Source: Cupriavidus pauculus (GTDB taxonomy: Bacteria > Pseudomonadota > Gammaproteobacteria > Burkholderiales > Burkholderiaceae). Taken from it: a stretch of 64,000 bases of DNA. Made by a program: the position numbers and the translations under genes. Positions within the stretch are counted from its first letter, which is position 1, and each line of letters opens with the position of its first letter. Location: NCBI RefSeq assembly GCF_002858765.1, contig NZ_PJRP01000006.1, positions 193,451 through 257,450 of the forward strand, in the 5' to 3' direction. Below, in pieces: positions 19,274 to 27,594 of this stretch. A model generated the notes under the pieces. The model did not search any database. It was not told the DNA's origin and saw nothing but the letters and a program-made list of their open reading frames with translations.

Positions 19274-19311
19274 ACCGGACCCGGGCACACCGGGTCTGAC
19301 GGCTCAGGACA

Positions 19312-19974
19312 ATGAACATTGTGAATACTGTCATGCAAATCCAACCTTCTCCGCTGATCGAACGCCTGACCAACGTGCCGGTGATTCCGGTGCTCGAATA
19401 CCACTCGGTGGACGACGCGCTGCGCATCAGCGAAGCGCTGGTCGAGGGCGGCCTGCCGATGCTGGAAATCACGCTGCGCACACCCGTGGCACTGCAGGCG
19501 ATGGAAGCCGTGGCCCGCGCGCTGCCGCAGGCCGTGGTGGGCGCCGGTACGGTACTGACCATCGAGCAACTGCACGCGGTGCGCGACGTCGGCGCGCAGT
19601 TCGCCGTGTCGCCGGGGCTGACACAGAAGCTCGCCGATGGCGCGCAGGGCGCTGGCATCGCGCTGCTCCCGGGCGTGGCCACGGCCAGCGAAGCGATGTT
19701 CGCGCTGGAATGCGGCTTTTCGTTCCTGAAGTTCTTCCCGGCCGAAGCCGCCGGTGGCGTGCCGATGCTGAAATCGCTGCATGGCCCGCTGTCGCAACTC
19801 AAGTTCTGCCCGACCGGTGGCATCGACCTGGCGAAGGCATCGACCTATCTGGCGCTGCCGAATGTGGTGTGCGTGGGCGGTTCGTGGGTGGTGCCGAAGG
19901 ATGCCGTGGCGGCCAAGGACTGGGGACGCATTCGCAAGCTCGCGGAAGAGGCCGCGCAACTGCGCAAATCCTGA
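19312..19974 (+). CDS. eda: KDPG/KHG aldolase
   Basis: The 220-residue class I aldolase has catalytic Glu52 in LEITLRTP and the Schiff-base Lys140 in FLKFFPAE, with the phosphate-binding PTGGID further on. It cleaves 2-keto-3-deoxy-6-phosphogluconate to pyruvate and glyceraldehyde-3-phosphate. It is the last gene of the plus-strand arm and is followed by a strong hairpin at 20049. In this operon it completes conversion of KDG to central metabolites. Confidence 0.93.
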   Translation: MNIVNTVMQIQPSPLIERLTNVPVIPVLEYHSVDDALRISEALVEGGLPMLEITLRTPVALQAMEAVARALPQAVVGAGTVLTIEQLHAVRDVGAQFAVSPGLTQKLADGAQGAGIALLPGVATASEAMFALECGFSFLKFFPAEAAGGVPMLKSLHGPLSQLKFCPTGGIDLAKASTYLALPNVVCVGGSWVVPKDAVAAKDWGRIRKLAEEAAQLRKS

Positions 19975-20048
19975 GCCGAGGCACTGATGTCGCGCTGGCG
20001 GTAAGAATTACAACGCCAGGGCGATGTCGCGCGAGAACGCTTCAATGC

Positions 20049-20075
20049 AACAAGGGCGCCACTGGCGCCCTTGTT
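20049..20075. terminator. Strong intrinsic hairpin between eda and entericidin gene
   Basis: A perfect 12-bp inverted repeat (AACAAGGGCGCC / GGCGCCCTTGTT) with loop ACT separates the convergent eda and entericidin genes. Flanking A and T residues on both sides make a bidirectional terminator likely. Confidence 0.8.
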
Positions 20076-20117
20076 CGTATCGCCAGTCGTTGGCGACGCT
20101 CGGATTACTGCCTCGAA

Positions 20118-20249
20118 TTACTTCGACTTCTCGGCGGAATTCTCAAGTTTCTGTCCACCCTTCTGGACATCCTGTCCGAGGCCGGACATCGTGTTGCAGC
20201 CTGCGAGCAGCGTGGCAACCAGTACGCACCAGATCCATCCTTTCTTCAT
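20118..20249 (-). CDS. Entericidin A/B-family small lipoprotein
   Basis: A 43-residue precursor starts at ATG 20249 with AAAGGAG upstream. It has a Lys-rich start, a hydrophobic core and a lipobox LLAGC with the acylated Cys near residue 17, followed by a polar tail rich in Gly, Gln, Lys and Ser. This matches entericidin/EcnAB-type lipoproteins, small envelope peptides whose E. coli members form a toxin-antidote pair linked to stationary-phase lysis. Only one copy is present here, so a toxin-antidote role is not supported. Confidence 0.8.
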   Translation of the reverse strand: MKKGWIWCVLVATLLAGCNTMSGLGQDVQKGGQKLENSAEKSK

Positions 20250-20379
20250 CAGAGGCTCCTTTCAGGGATAGTAAGAAGTGGGCACATTTTAACGTCGCCC
20301 CAGCCTCCGTCGATGCAGGATGTGTGCCAATTTGTAATTACGAAAATGTCTGACAGACAGCGGCCAAAAGCGGGGTGGC

Positions 20380-21720
20380 TCAAGGCTTGAGCAGTAGCCG
20401 TGCACGTTCGGTGACGGCGGCGTGTGTCTGCAGGAGCCAAGCCGCCGGAAACGGCTGCGCCAGCAAAAAGCCCTGCATGGTGTCGCAGCCCCAACTGCGT
20501 ACCACGTCCAGCTGTGCCTGGGTTTCCACGCCCTTTGCGCAGACCGTCACGCCGCGTGCCTTGGCCCATTCGCAGGCGCGGCGCAGGCTGGCCGCCATGT
20601 CGGGCTTCTGGCTGGCATGACCGAGATGGCGTGCATCGAGCGTGACCATGTCCGGCTGCACCAGCGACAGTGCCCGCAGGCTGGCGTCCGAGTCGGTAAA
20701 GTCCGCCAGCGCGATACCCACGTCGCCGTCGCGCAAGCGCCGGGCCTTGTCTGTCGCCACGGAGGCGTCGGGCACGATGTCGACCGGCACCTCCACGCAG
20801 ATCTGCCCCGGCCTGACGTGATGGGCGTCGATGGCCCGACGCAGCATGCAGATCGTGTCGTCGGCCTGCATTTGCGAACTCGTGGCCAGCAGCGTGAATT
20901 GCAGCGGGCCGAGCGGTGCCGTGTCGCGCAATAGCTGCAACAGTTGCTGCAGCGTCCAGCCGCCAATCACATTCATCATGCCCAGGGTTTCGGCGGCCGG
21001 CAGGAAGTCTTGCGGCGCCACGCGGCCAAGCACCGGGTGCTGCCAGCGCAGGCGCACCGTGTACGCAGTGATGGCGGCCGTGGCCAGCGACGCACGCGGC
21101 TGCAGCTGCAGGCTCAATTCCCCGCGCTCGATCGCGCTGGGCAATGCCGCGAGCAGGGTCGCCATGCGTGGCGTGGCGGGCCGGCTGGCCGTACCGATAC
21201 CCGCGCCGCCCCGTCGGTTGATCTGCAGCATCGCGTCGAACGCCTGCTGCAGCAGCCGTTCGGTGCCGGTATCGTGCGCGTCTACGGCACTGCCGATGCT
21301 GCACGACAGGAAGGCCTCGAAGCCGCCGACCTGGAACGGCCGGCCGAGTTCGACAGCCAGGGTCTGGCTCAGCGCCTGGGCGCTCTCGGCGCCGTCGGGC
21401 AGCACGCAGGCCACACCGAGATCGGCTGGCCCCAACCACTGCATGGCCACCGGCATGCTGGCCACCGCAGTGACGCGAGACTTCACCTGCGCACGCAGAT
21501 CGTGCGCCCGCTGCGGCCCGATGCTTTCGCAAGCATGGGCAAAACGGTCGAGCCGGATCACCAGTACGACCAACAGGTGGGCCGGACTGAAGTGCGCGCG
21601 ATGTTCCTCCAGGGCGGCCAGAAAGGACACCGGCTGGATGGCGGCGGACGGTGCGTCGGCAGGTGACCCACTGCCACCGACGCCTGGAGATGGCGTGTCT
21701 TTGGTGTCAGGATCCATCAA
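20380..21720 (-). CDS. Degenerate GGDEF-EAL protein (probably catalytically inactive)
   Basis: The 446-residue protein has no membrane segment. An N-terminal part (about residues 45-190) looks like a decayed GGDEF domain without the GGDEF loop. The C-terminal part (about 195-440) is an EAL domain whose key residues have changed: the EAL motif before RWQHP reads TVR, the DDFGTG loop reads ADFTDS, and the AEGVET motif survives as AKGVET. Loss of these metal ligands argues against c-di-GMP hydrolysis, so a c-di-GMP-binding, RNA-binding or protein-interaction role is more likely. Confidence 0.8.
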   Translation of the reverse strand: MMDPDTKDTPSPGVGGSGSPADAPSAAIQPVSFLAALEEHRAHFSPAHLLVVLVIRLDRFAHACESIGPQRAHDLRAQVKSRVTAVASMPVAMQWLGPADLGVACVLPDGAESAQALSQTLAVELGRPFQVGGFEAFLSCSIGSAVDAHDTGTERLLQQAFDAMLQINRRGGAGIGTASRPATPRMATLLAALPSAIERGELSLQLQPRASLATAAITAYTVRLRWQHPVLGRVAPQDFLPAAETLGMMNVIGGWTLQQLLQLLRDTAPLGPLQFTLLATSSQMQADDTICMLRRAIDAHHVRPGQICVEVPVDIVPDASVATDKARRLRDGDVGIALADFTDSDASLRALSLVQPDMVTLDARHLGHASQKPDMAASLRRACEWAKARGVTVCAKGVETQAQLDVVRSWGCDTMQGFLLAQPFPAAWLLQTHAAVTERARLLLKP

Positions 21721-22120
21721 TTACCCGTGCTGGCAGCGAGTTCATGTGTGCATTGGCCGCCCGCGATACTTCGGACTGCATTCCCGTTCATGCTGAAGGT
21801 GCGCGTTTCGTTGCCGATCACGCGCGTGCTTTTGTTTTTATTTATGATGATTTGGCCTGTCATCTCAGTACTACTACTGAGTTGTCGGACCGTGTAGCTC
21901 AGATCATACGGCAGTGAAGAACAATTTCGGAGAACGACGATGTTGACGTGGCGCGTGCGTCGCACGCGTTTTGATTTCAAACAACGCTCTGGAATGTCGT
22001 CACGTTTGTTATCTTGACCGTCAAGGCCGAATGGCGATAAAGGGGGCGGCCACAATTCGGTTGGCCAAACAACAACGGGCGCAAGTTGCGCCCGTTGTTG
22101 TTTCATTTTGTCCGCGGATC
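21721..22120. other. Intergenic region of relatively low GC between EAL and CNNM-type genes
   Basis: This 400-base stretch is noticeably richer in A and T than its surroundings. It should contain the promoter of the minus-strand EAL gene. It holds a small perfect inverted repeat CTCAGTA-CTAC-TACTGAG at 21864-21881 and the terminator at 22067-22103. A 25-codon ORF at 21940-22017 on the plus strand has GGAGAA upstream, but nothing else supports it. No homology to a known gene is recognised. Confidence 0.5.
22067..22103. terminator. Intrinsic terminator of the CNNM/CorC-type gene
   Basis: A near-perfect hairpin (AAACAACAACGGGCGCAA and its complement, separated by one base, so a practical loop of about 5) lies just downstream of the minus-strand gene that ends at 22121. 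The T-rich outer ends would give the U-tract. Confidence 0.75.
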
Positions 22121-23434
22121 TCAACCCGTGGTGTCGGATTCCGGACCGTCTTCCGGCGGCACCCTGGACGCCAGCACCTTGTCGATGCGTTTGCCATCCA
22201 TGTCGATGATCTCGAACTTCCAGTCTCCCCACTGGACCGTATCCGCCGTTTGCGGCAGGCGGCCGAGCAACAGCAGCAGCATGCCCGACAGCGTGTGATA
22301 GCGCTCCTTGTCCTCTTCCGGCACCGCGCGCAGACCCGTGCGGTCCTTGAGTTCGGGGATCGGGATCAGGCCGTCGAGCAGCCACGAGCCATCGTCGCGC
22401 TGGACGGCCCATTCTTCGCCAGCCGTCTCGGTCTTGAACTCGCCGGTGATCGCCTCGATCAGGTCCTGCAGCGTGACCAGACCCAGCACCTCGCCGTACT
22501 CGTCGATGACGAAAGCGATCTGGCCGCCCGACGAGCGGAAGTTCTCTAGCAACTCCATGCCAGTCACGCTCTCGGGCACGAACACCGCCGCTTGCAGCAC
22601 GGCCGTCAGGTCTGCCTTCTCGCCGCGCAGGCGCCGGGCCAGCAACTGGCGTGCGCTGACCACGCCAAGGATGTCGTGCATGCCGCCGCGCACCACCGGG
22701 AAGCGCGAATGATCGGATTCCTCGATGCGGCGCAGGTTATCTTCCTCGGTCGACTCGATGTCGAGGTAGACCACATCACCCCGGGGCACCATCAGCGAGG
22801 CCAACTGGCGGTCGTCCAGCCGGAACACATTACGCACCATCGTGTGCTCGTGGCGCTCGATCACGCCGGCTTCGGAGCCTTCCACCAGCAGCGCGTGGAT
22901 TTCTTCCTCGGTCACGGCCGGGCCGCGATCGGACTTCACGCCCAGCATGCGCAGCACCAGTTGCGTGGAGCCGGACAGCAGCTTGACGAAGGGCGTGGAG
23001 GCCACGGCCAGGATCGAAATCGGGCGCGCGGCCAGGCGGGCGATGGTTTCCGGCGCCATCTGGCCCAGGCGCTTCGGCACCAGTTCGCCCAGCACGATCG
23101 AGAAATAGGTCAGGCCAGCGACGACGATGGCAGTGGCCATGTAGCCCGCCGTGGTGGACGAGATGCTGAAGCCTTGCAGCCATACGGCGAGCGGGGCGGC
23201 CAGCGTCGATTCGCCGACCACGCCGTTGAGCACGCCGATCGACGTGATGCCGATCTGCACGGTGGACAGGAAGCGGGTAGGGTCCTCGCCCAGTTTGACC
23301 GCCGCGATGGCACCTTGGTCACCTGCCTCGATCTGGCGCTGCAAACGGGCCTTGCGGGCTGTCACCAGCGCGATTTCGGACATGGCGAACAAGCCGTTCA
23401 GCAAGATCAGCGCCAGCAGTATGGCTATTTCCAT
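22121..23434 (-). CDS. CNNM/HlyC-CorC family membrane protein (DUF21-CBS-CorC)
   Basis: The 437-residue protein has a DUF21 membrane domain with about three to four helices (residues 1-190, including the N-terminal ILLNGLFAMSEIALVTARK motif), a CBS pair (about 205-330, LASLMVPRGDVVYLD and LGLVTLQDLIEAITGEF), and a C-terminal CorC_HlyC domain. Proteins of this build act in magnesium or cobalt homeostasis as exporters or regulators. The hemolysin label often used is historical. It is monocistronic with its own terminator. Confidence 0.9.
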   Translation of the reverse strand: MEIAILLALILLNGLFAMSEIALVTARKARLQRQIEAGDQGAIAAVKLGEDPTRFLSTVQIGITSIGVLNGVVGESTLAAPLAVWLQGFSISSTTAGYMATAIVVAGLTYFSIVLGELVPKRLGQMAPETIARLAARPISILAVASTPFVKLLSGSTQLVLRMLGVKSDRGPAVTEEEIHALLVEGSEAGVIERHEHTMVRNVFRLDDRQLASLMVPRGDVVYLDIESTEEDNLRRIEESDHSRFPVVRGGMHDILGVVSARQLLARRLRGEKADLTAVLQAAVFVPESVTGMELLENFRSSGGQIAFVIDEYGEVLGLVTLQDLIEAITGEFKTETAGEEWAVQRDDGSWLLDGLIPIPELKDRTGLRAVPEEDKERYHTLSGMLLLLLGRLPQTADTVQWGDWKFEIIDMDGKRIDKVLASRVPPEDGPESDTTG

Positions 23435-23544
23435 CTGGGTGCGCGCCCTGTGCGCGCGGGAATTGAAAAGTCAGAGCATACCATTCGCATGTGACGTCGC
23501 ATTACAGTAGTGGCGCGAACAGCACTCAGGATGACGTGCAGGAA

Positions 23545-23892
23545 TCATGCCGTGATCGGCTGGACGTCGCGGTCGATGGCCGATCCGCAACAGGCCTGGG
23601 CCACGCGCAGCGCATGGTTGGCTTCCAGCCGGACCCAGAATTCCGCCGATGTGCAGAAATAGCGGGCCAGCCGCAGCGCGGTTTCTGGCGAAATGGCGCG
23701 TTCGCGCCAGAGGATGCCCTCGATCCGTGTCACCGGCACGCGCAGGGCCACGGCCAGGGCGCCGGCCGACAGTGCGTTGGGCACCATGAATTCGTGCAGC
23801 AGGACGTCGCCAGGCGGGGTGGGTGGCACGGCATCGCCGGTGACGAGGCTGCTGAAGTCTGTCCGCGACAGATCGTCTCGCTTGAGGCTCAT
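23545..23892 (-). CDS. higA: HigA-type antitoxin
   Basis: The 115-residue protein is of the HigA/VapI family. PPTPPGDVLLHEFMVPNALSA opens the helix-turn-helix domain, and LRVPVTRIEGILWRERAISP and TALRLARYFCTSAEFWVRLE are family signatures. It binds DNA and its cognate toxin. The start overlaps the end of the upstream HigB toxin gene by 4 bases (ATGA), giving the toxin-first order typical of higBA modules. Confidence 0.88.
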   Translation of the reverse strand: MSLKRDDLSRTDFSSLVTGDAVPPTPPGDVLLHEFMVPNALSAGALAVALRVPVTRIEGILWRERAISPETALRLARYFCTSAEFWVRLEANHALRVAQACCGSAIDRDVQPITA

Positions 23893-24188
23893 GCTTGCTC
23901 CTCGTCAGCCGGGCATTGCACGACCTCCACGTCCCAGGCTTCGCCGTTCAGGAATCGGAAGCACAGGTGCCAGTCGCCCTCGATGCGCACCCGCCACTGG
24001 CCGCGGCGGCGCCCGCGCATTGGCTCCAGTTCGTTGGCCGGCGCGGCGGCCAGGTCTGGCGGGGACACTGCGGCGTCGAGCATGGCCAGCTTGCGCATGG
24101 TGCCCGTCTGGATGTCGAGGGGCAGGGTGTGCACGGAATGGCCACAGAACAGCGCGGCCGTGGACTTGTTGGCAAGGGAACGGATCAT
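23889..24188 (-). CDS. higB: HigB/RelE-type mRNA interferase toxin
   Basis: The 99-residue protein resembles HigB toxins: MIRSLANKSTAALFCG at the N-terminus, the mid-protein MRKLAMLDAA with the NELEPMRG-type loop, and WRVRIEGDWHLCFRF near the C-terminus supplying the Arg and core strand residues. Such toxins cleave mRNA at the ribosome and are neutralised by HigA. All expected segments are present, so the module looks intact. Confidence 0.88.
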   Translation of the reverse strand: MIRSLANKSTAALFCGHSVHTLPLDIQTGTMRKLAMLDAAVSPPDLAAAPANELEPMRGRRRGQWRVRIEGDWHLCFRFLNGEAWDVEVVQCPADEEQA

Positions 24189-24331
24189 GGTTGGCCCGCA
24201 TCGGACTAGCGGGGTAGAGGGAAAGTGGACATGCTAGGCGCGGCGCGACGCCAGCGAAATGCGACGAATCTGAAAGAGGCTTGCCCGATGCCCGATGCCC
24301 GATGGGGGATGAGCGGGGCGGGTGAATGACG

Positions 24332-24354
24332 ACGATTACCTGAAAGGTAGTCGT
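24332..24354. promoter_or_regulatory. Inverted repeat upstream of MmyB-type regulator
   Basis: ACGATTACCT-GAA-AGGTAGTCGT has arms matching at 9 of 10 positions and lies 24 bases upstream of the regulator's first start codon. Regulators of this family commonly repress their own promoters, and the palindrome is where such an operator would be. Confidence 0.4.
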
Positions 24355-24377
24355 GAGACGTCCGCCCATGTGCTGTA

Positions 24378-25256
24378 ATGCGTCACATGGAAACGCTCAC
24401 GCCTGGCTCCGAAGCCGCCATCGACTTTCCCGGACTCCTGCGCTACTGGCGCGGCAAGCGCGGCTACAGCCAATTGGCGCTGTCGCTGGCGGCGGGGGTA
24501 TCCCAGCGCCATATCAGCTTTCTCGAATCGGGGCGCGCCCGGCCCAGCCGCGAGATGGTGCTGGCGCTGGCCGACCGGCTGGGCGTGCCGCTGCGCCAGC
24601 GCAACCGGCTGCTGCTGGCCAGCGGCTATGCGCCGGCCTATAGCGAGAACACGCTGGCCGCGCCCACGATGCAGATGGTGCGTCATGCCATATCGCTGAT
24701 CCTGTCCAAGCAGGAACCGTATCCGGCCGTGGTGCTGGACCGCTTCTGGCATCTGGTCGATGCCAACCAGGCATACCGGCGCATGCTCGGGCAACTGCTG
24801 GGCCACCGCCAGCCGGCCACGCTGGACGGCGATGGCGGACGCATCAACCTGATGCTGGCGGTGTTCGACCCGAACGGGCTGTGGCCCGTGCTGGAGAATG
24901 CGCGCCAGGTGGGCCGCTACCTGCTGCGGCGCGTGTGGCAGGAGCTGCAGGTCCAGGCGCATGACCAGACCGCGCGTGAGATTTTTCGTCGCATTGCCGA
25001 GTGGCATCCGGATCTGGTGGGGCCGGGCGGCGTACTGCTGGTGGAAGACGATCCCGCCGAGGGGCCGCTGCCGCCGGTGCTGCCGGTGGTGGTACATGCC
25101 GGGCGCTTCCGCGCGTCGCTGTTTTCCACGCTGACCACGCTGGGCAATCCGCAGGACGTCACGCTGCAGGAGCTGCGAATCGAGTGCTTCTATCCGGCCG
25201 ACGACGCAACGCGCGAGCTGTTCGAGGCGTTGGCGGCGGCGCCGGCTTGTCCGTAG
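24378..25256 (+). CDS. XRE-family regulator with MmyB/MLTR ligand-binding domain
   Basis: The 292-residue protein has an N-terminal XRE helix-turn-helix (YWRGKRGYSQLALSLAAGVSQRHISFLESGRARPS, about residues 23-58) and a C-terminal domain of the MmyB-like transcription-regulator ligand-binding type (PYPAVVLDRFWHLVDANQAY near 115, terminal TLGNPQDVTLQELRIECFYP). Related MLTR-domain proteins bind fatty-acid-like ligands. An in-frame ATG at 24387 gives the start METLTPG and may be the true one. The gene is alone and preceded by an inverted repeat that may be its operator. Confidence 0.85.
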   Translation: MRHMETLTPGSEAAIDFPGLLRYWRGKRGYSQLALSLAAGVSQRHISFLESGRARPSREMVLALADRLGVPLRQRNRLLLASGYAPAYSENTLAAPTMQMVRHAISLILSKQEPYPAVVLDRFWHLVDANQAYRRMLGQLLGHRQPATLDGDGGRINLMLAVFDPNGLWPVLENARQVGRYLLRRVWQELQVQAHDQTAREIFRRIAEWHPDLVGPGGVLLVEDDPAEGPLPPVLPVVVHAGRFRASLFSTLTTLGNPQDVTLQELRIECFYPADDATRELFEALAAAPACP

Positions 25257-25369
25257 CCGGCAGGATTGCCACCGAGAAACCCCTTCCGTATCGTAGTTCG
25301 GCCAGAAAAGCACAGTCGTGCTAACATCGCCCGGCCGTCGCGGCATGCAAGCCGCGGCGGCATCGTTAC

Positions 25370-25525
25370 GTCTTCAGGGCGGGGTGAAAGTCCCCACCGG
25401 CGGTATGTGGCCACTGTCGAAAGGCAGGGTCGCCACGAGCCCGCGAGCGCCCGCATTCCCGTGCGGGGTCAGCAGACCTGGTGAGATGCCAGGGCCGACG
25501 GTCATAGTCCGGATGAAAGAAGATG
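25370..25525 (+). ncRNA. FMN riboswitch (RFN element)
   Basis: The conserved RFN core is readable in order: TCTTCAGGGCGGGGTGAAAG at the 5' side, then CCACCGGCGGT, GAGCCCGCGAGCG, CAGACCTGGTGAGATGCCAG, and GCCGACGGTCATAGTCCGGA followed by TGAAAGAAGA. TCTTC (25371-25375) pairs with GAAGA (25519-25523) to form P1. It ends about 130 bases before ribB. When FMN is bound, such elements block expression of the riboflavin gene downstream. A GC-rich hairpin at 25333-25361 lies just ahead of it. Confidence 0.95.
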
Positions 25526-25656
25526 GGCGGAATCCGCATGGCATTCCCACGCGCGAACGGCGTTGCCCGTGCGCGCGGGCGGAGCGTTGTGCGCGCTTTC
25601 GCTGATCGTTCCCCTGAAACGCCCATGGAAACTTCATTGCACGGAGCGTTTCACCA

Positions 25657-26343
25657 ATGCTGACTCTCAATCAAAGCCATCTTTCCGACCTGGCCACTGG
25701 CGATCTCGCCACGGCCGAGGCCGACCCGCGCCCGCTTGCCGAGCGCATCGCACAGGCGCTCGACGCCATGCGCGAGGGGCGTCCCGTCGTGCTGCTCGAC
25801 GATGACGACCGCGAGAACGAAGCCGACCTGATCCTGGCCGCCGAACGCCTGACCAATGCCAACATGGCGATGATGATCCGCGAATGCAGCGGCATCGTCT
25901 GCCTGTGCCTGACCGCCGACAAGGTGCGCAAGCTCGGCCTGCGTCCGATGGTCGAGAACAATCGCAGCCAGTACGGCACCGCGTTTACGGTGTCGATCGA
26001 GGCGCGCGAGGGCGTGACGACCGGCGTCAGTGCGGCCGACCGCATCACGACGATCCGCGCCGCCATTGCCGACGACGCCGGCACCGATGCGGTGGTCAGC
26101 CCGGGGCACGTGTTCCCGCTGGTGGCCGTGGACGGCGGCGTAATGCAGCGCCGTGGCCATACGGAGGGCTCCGTGGAACTGGCCCGCATGGCTGGCCTGT
26201 CGCCCGCGGCGGTGCTGTGCGAGCTGATGAATCCGGACGGCACGATGGCGCGCCGCCCCGAGGCGCTGGCGTTTGCGCAGATGTACCAGTTGCCGGTGCT
26301 GACCATCGCTGACCTGGTGGCGTGGCGCGAGCAGCAGGGCTGA
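25657..26343 (+). CDS. ribB: 3,4-dihydroxy-2-butanone 4-phosphate synthase
   Basis: The 228-residue enzyme converts ribulose 5-phosphate to 3,4-dihydroxy-2-butanone 4-phosphate and formate, supplying the four-carbon unit of riboflavin. Motifs include the acidic [11 protein letters not shown] metal loop near residue 48, [11 protein letters not shown] near 120, and the [19 protein letters not shown] and [10 protein letters not shown] segments. The protein lacks the RibA GTP cyclohydrolase II half found in RibBA fusions. It is preceded by an FMN riboswitch, so it is probably the feedback-regulated copy of this step, and other rib genes must lie elsewhere. Confidence 0.95.
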   Translation: MLTLNQSHLSDLATGDLATAEADPRPLAERIAQALDAMREGRPVVLLDDDDRENEADLILAAERLTNANMAMMIRECSGIVCLCLTADKVRKLGLRPMVENNRSQYGTAFTVSIEAREGVTTGVSAADRITTIRAAIADDAGTDAVVSPGHVFPLVAVDGGVMQRRGHTEGSVELARMAGLSPAAVLCELMNPDGTMARRPEALAFAQMYQLPVLTIADLVAWREQQG

Positions 26344-26559
26344 CGCGGCGACGCTGAAACCGTCGCGATGCCGATTGCACCGATAGCAGGCTTGCGCGGA
26401 TTGCAGGGCTGATCCCGCGCAAGCCACGCGCGAATATCGCGCAGGAATGCCATGTGGAATTGGGGTTTCGGGCGGTTCCCTGCGCTGCGGACTGTCGGCA
26501 AGGGCGCGTGCTGTGCGAAAATCCCCGGCTTCTTCCCGTCCTTACGAGGGTACCTCCCG

Positions 26560-27129
26560 ATGTTTTTCCGCATGCTCGCACGCACGGCCCTGCTCGCCGG
26601 CGCGTGCTTCAGTGTGGCGGCGCAGGCCGAATCAAACGGCGCGCCGTCCCTTGGTAATCCCCCCGTACGCGCCGCCGCGGCGAGCGGCCTCTACCAGTGT
26701 CAGGGCCCCAATGGCGGCACCATCTTCCGTGGTTCGCCGCGCGAAGGGTGTACGCAGGTGGTGTCGCCCGATCCAGGCGCGCCGGACCCGCAGCGCTGGA
26801 TGCCGCTGATGGGCGCCAATGGCGTGATTTCCTATCTCGACCAGACGTCGATTCGTCGGCGTGGGTCAGAGGTGGGTGTCGCGCTGGTCCACAATGCGCC
26901 ACAGGGCGTGATCAAGACTGCCAGCGGCGACACCATCCGGTCGTCGCTGAAGCGGATGGTGCTCAACTGCGCCACGTCGATGTATGCCGTGATCGAGCAG
27001 ACGCTATACCCCAAGCGCTATGCCCGTGGCGACTCGCTCTATACGATCCGCGGACCGCAGGCTGGCATGCCGCAGCAAGCGGTGTCCGGCACGCTGGCCG
27101 GCGAACTGGTGACGCGTCTCTGCCATTGA
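26560..27129 (+). CDS. Exported protein, surface-adhesin E-like / DUF4124-like
   Basis: The 189-residue protein has a signal peptide (FRMLARTALLAGACFSVAAQ, cleavage near residue 23). The mature part begins with a short Cys-containing module (GLYQCQGPNGGTIFRGSPREGC) like DUF4124 and continues with YLDQTSIRRRGSEVGVALVHN, typical of surface-adhesin E-family proteins. ATG 26560 with GAGGG upstream is chosen over a longer frame starting at 26452, because it puts the signal peptide at the N-terminus. The function is unknown. Confidence 0.7.
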   Translation: MFFRMLARTALLAGACFSVAAQAESNGAPSLGNPPVRAAAASGLYQCQGPNGGTIFRGSPREGCTQVVSPDPGAPDPQRWMPLMGANGVISYLDQTSIRRRGSEVGVALVHNAPQGVIKTASGDTIRSSLKRMVLNCATSMYAVIEQTLYPKRYARGDSLYTIRGPQAGMPQQAVSGTLAGELVTRLCH

Positions 27130-27192
27130 TCGAGCGGGCCGCTGCCGGGCATGGTCCCGGCATTCGGCCCGGTAGCGACGGTGCGCCGGCCG

Positions 27193-27594
27193 TCAGTCTT
27201 CGACGTGCCGTGCCTTCCAGGTACCGTTCGACTGCTTGCAGAACCAGCCGGACCATGCCTCGGTGGCGCTGCCACGCTTGAGGTCGGACTTGAGCCGGCG
27301 GCACTTCTGGCCCTGGTCGGTCTTCGTGGCGATCGGGCTGATCGTCCCATCGACGGCCTGGCGCCGGTTCTCCGCCGGGTAGTGCCATTCCACCACCTGA
27401 TTGTCTTCCGTGTCATTGAGCGCCTTGCCGACGGACTGCTGCAGCGAGGCCGCTTCCTTCTTGGTCAGCGTGCCGATGATGCTGCCGGACAGATACGTCT
27501 GGAAATACGCGAACGCGGGTTGCGCGGTGCCCAGGAGCAGGGCGCAGCCCAGGCTGGCGGCCAGGGCCGGACGTGTTAGGCGCCGAACGTGCAT
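27193..27594 (-). CDS. Exported protein with RT0821/17-kDa surface-antigen-like domain
   Basis: The 133-residue protein has a signal peptide ending near AFAYFQ (residue 29). A hydrophobic segment, SGSIIGTLTKKEAASLQQSV, is followed by a domain like the C-terminal part of 17-kDa surface antigens: ALNDTEDNQVVEWHYPAENR, PIATKTDQGQKCRRLKSDLK and GWFCKQSNGTWK. It lacks a lipobox Cys. It is likely periplasmic or outer-membrane associated; no biochemical role is known. Confidence 0.6.
   Translation of the reverse strand: MHVRRLTRPALAASLGCALLLGTAQPAFAYFQTYLSGSIIGTLTKKEAASLQQSVGKALNDTEDNQVVEWHYPAENRRQAVDGTISPIATKTDQGQKCRRLKSDLKRGSATEAWSGWFCKQSNGTWKARHVED

Noticed and set aside
21940..22017. A 25-codon plus-strand ORF with GGAGAA upstream in the EAL/CNNM gap
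   Set aside because: It is too short and has no homology or coupling, so it is recorded only in the intergenic description.
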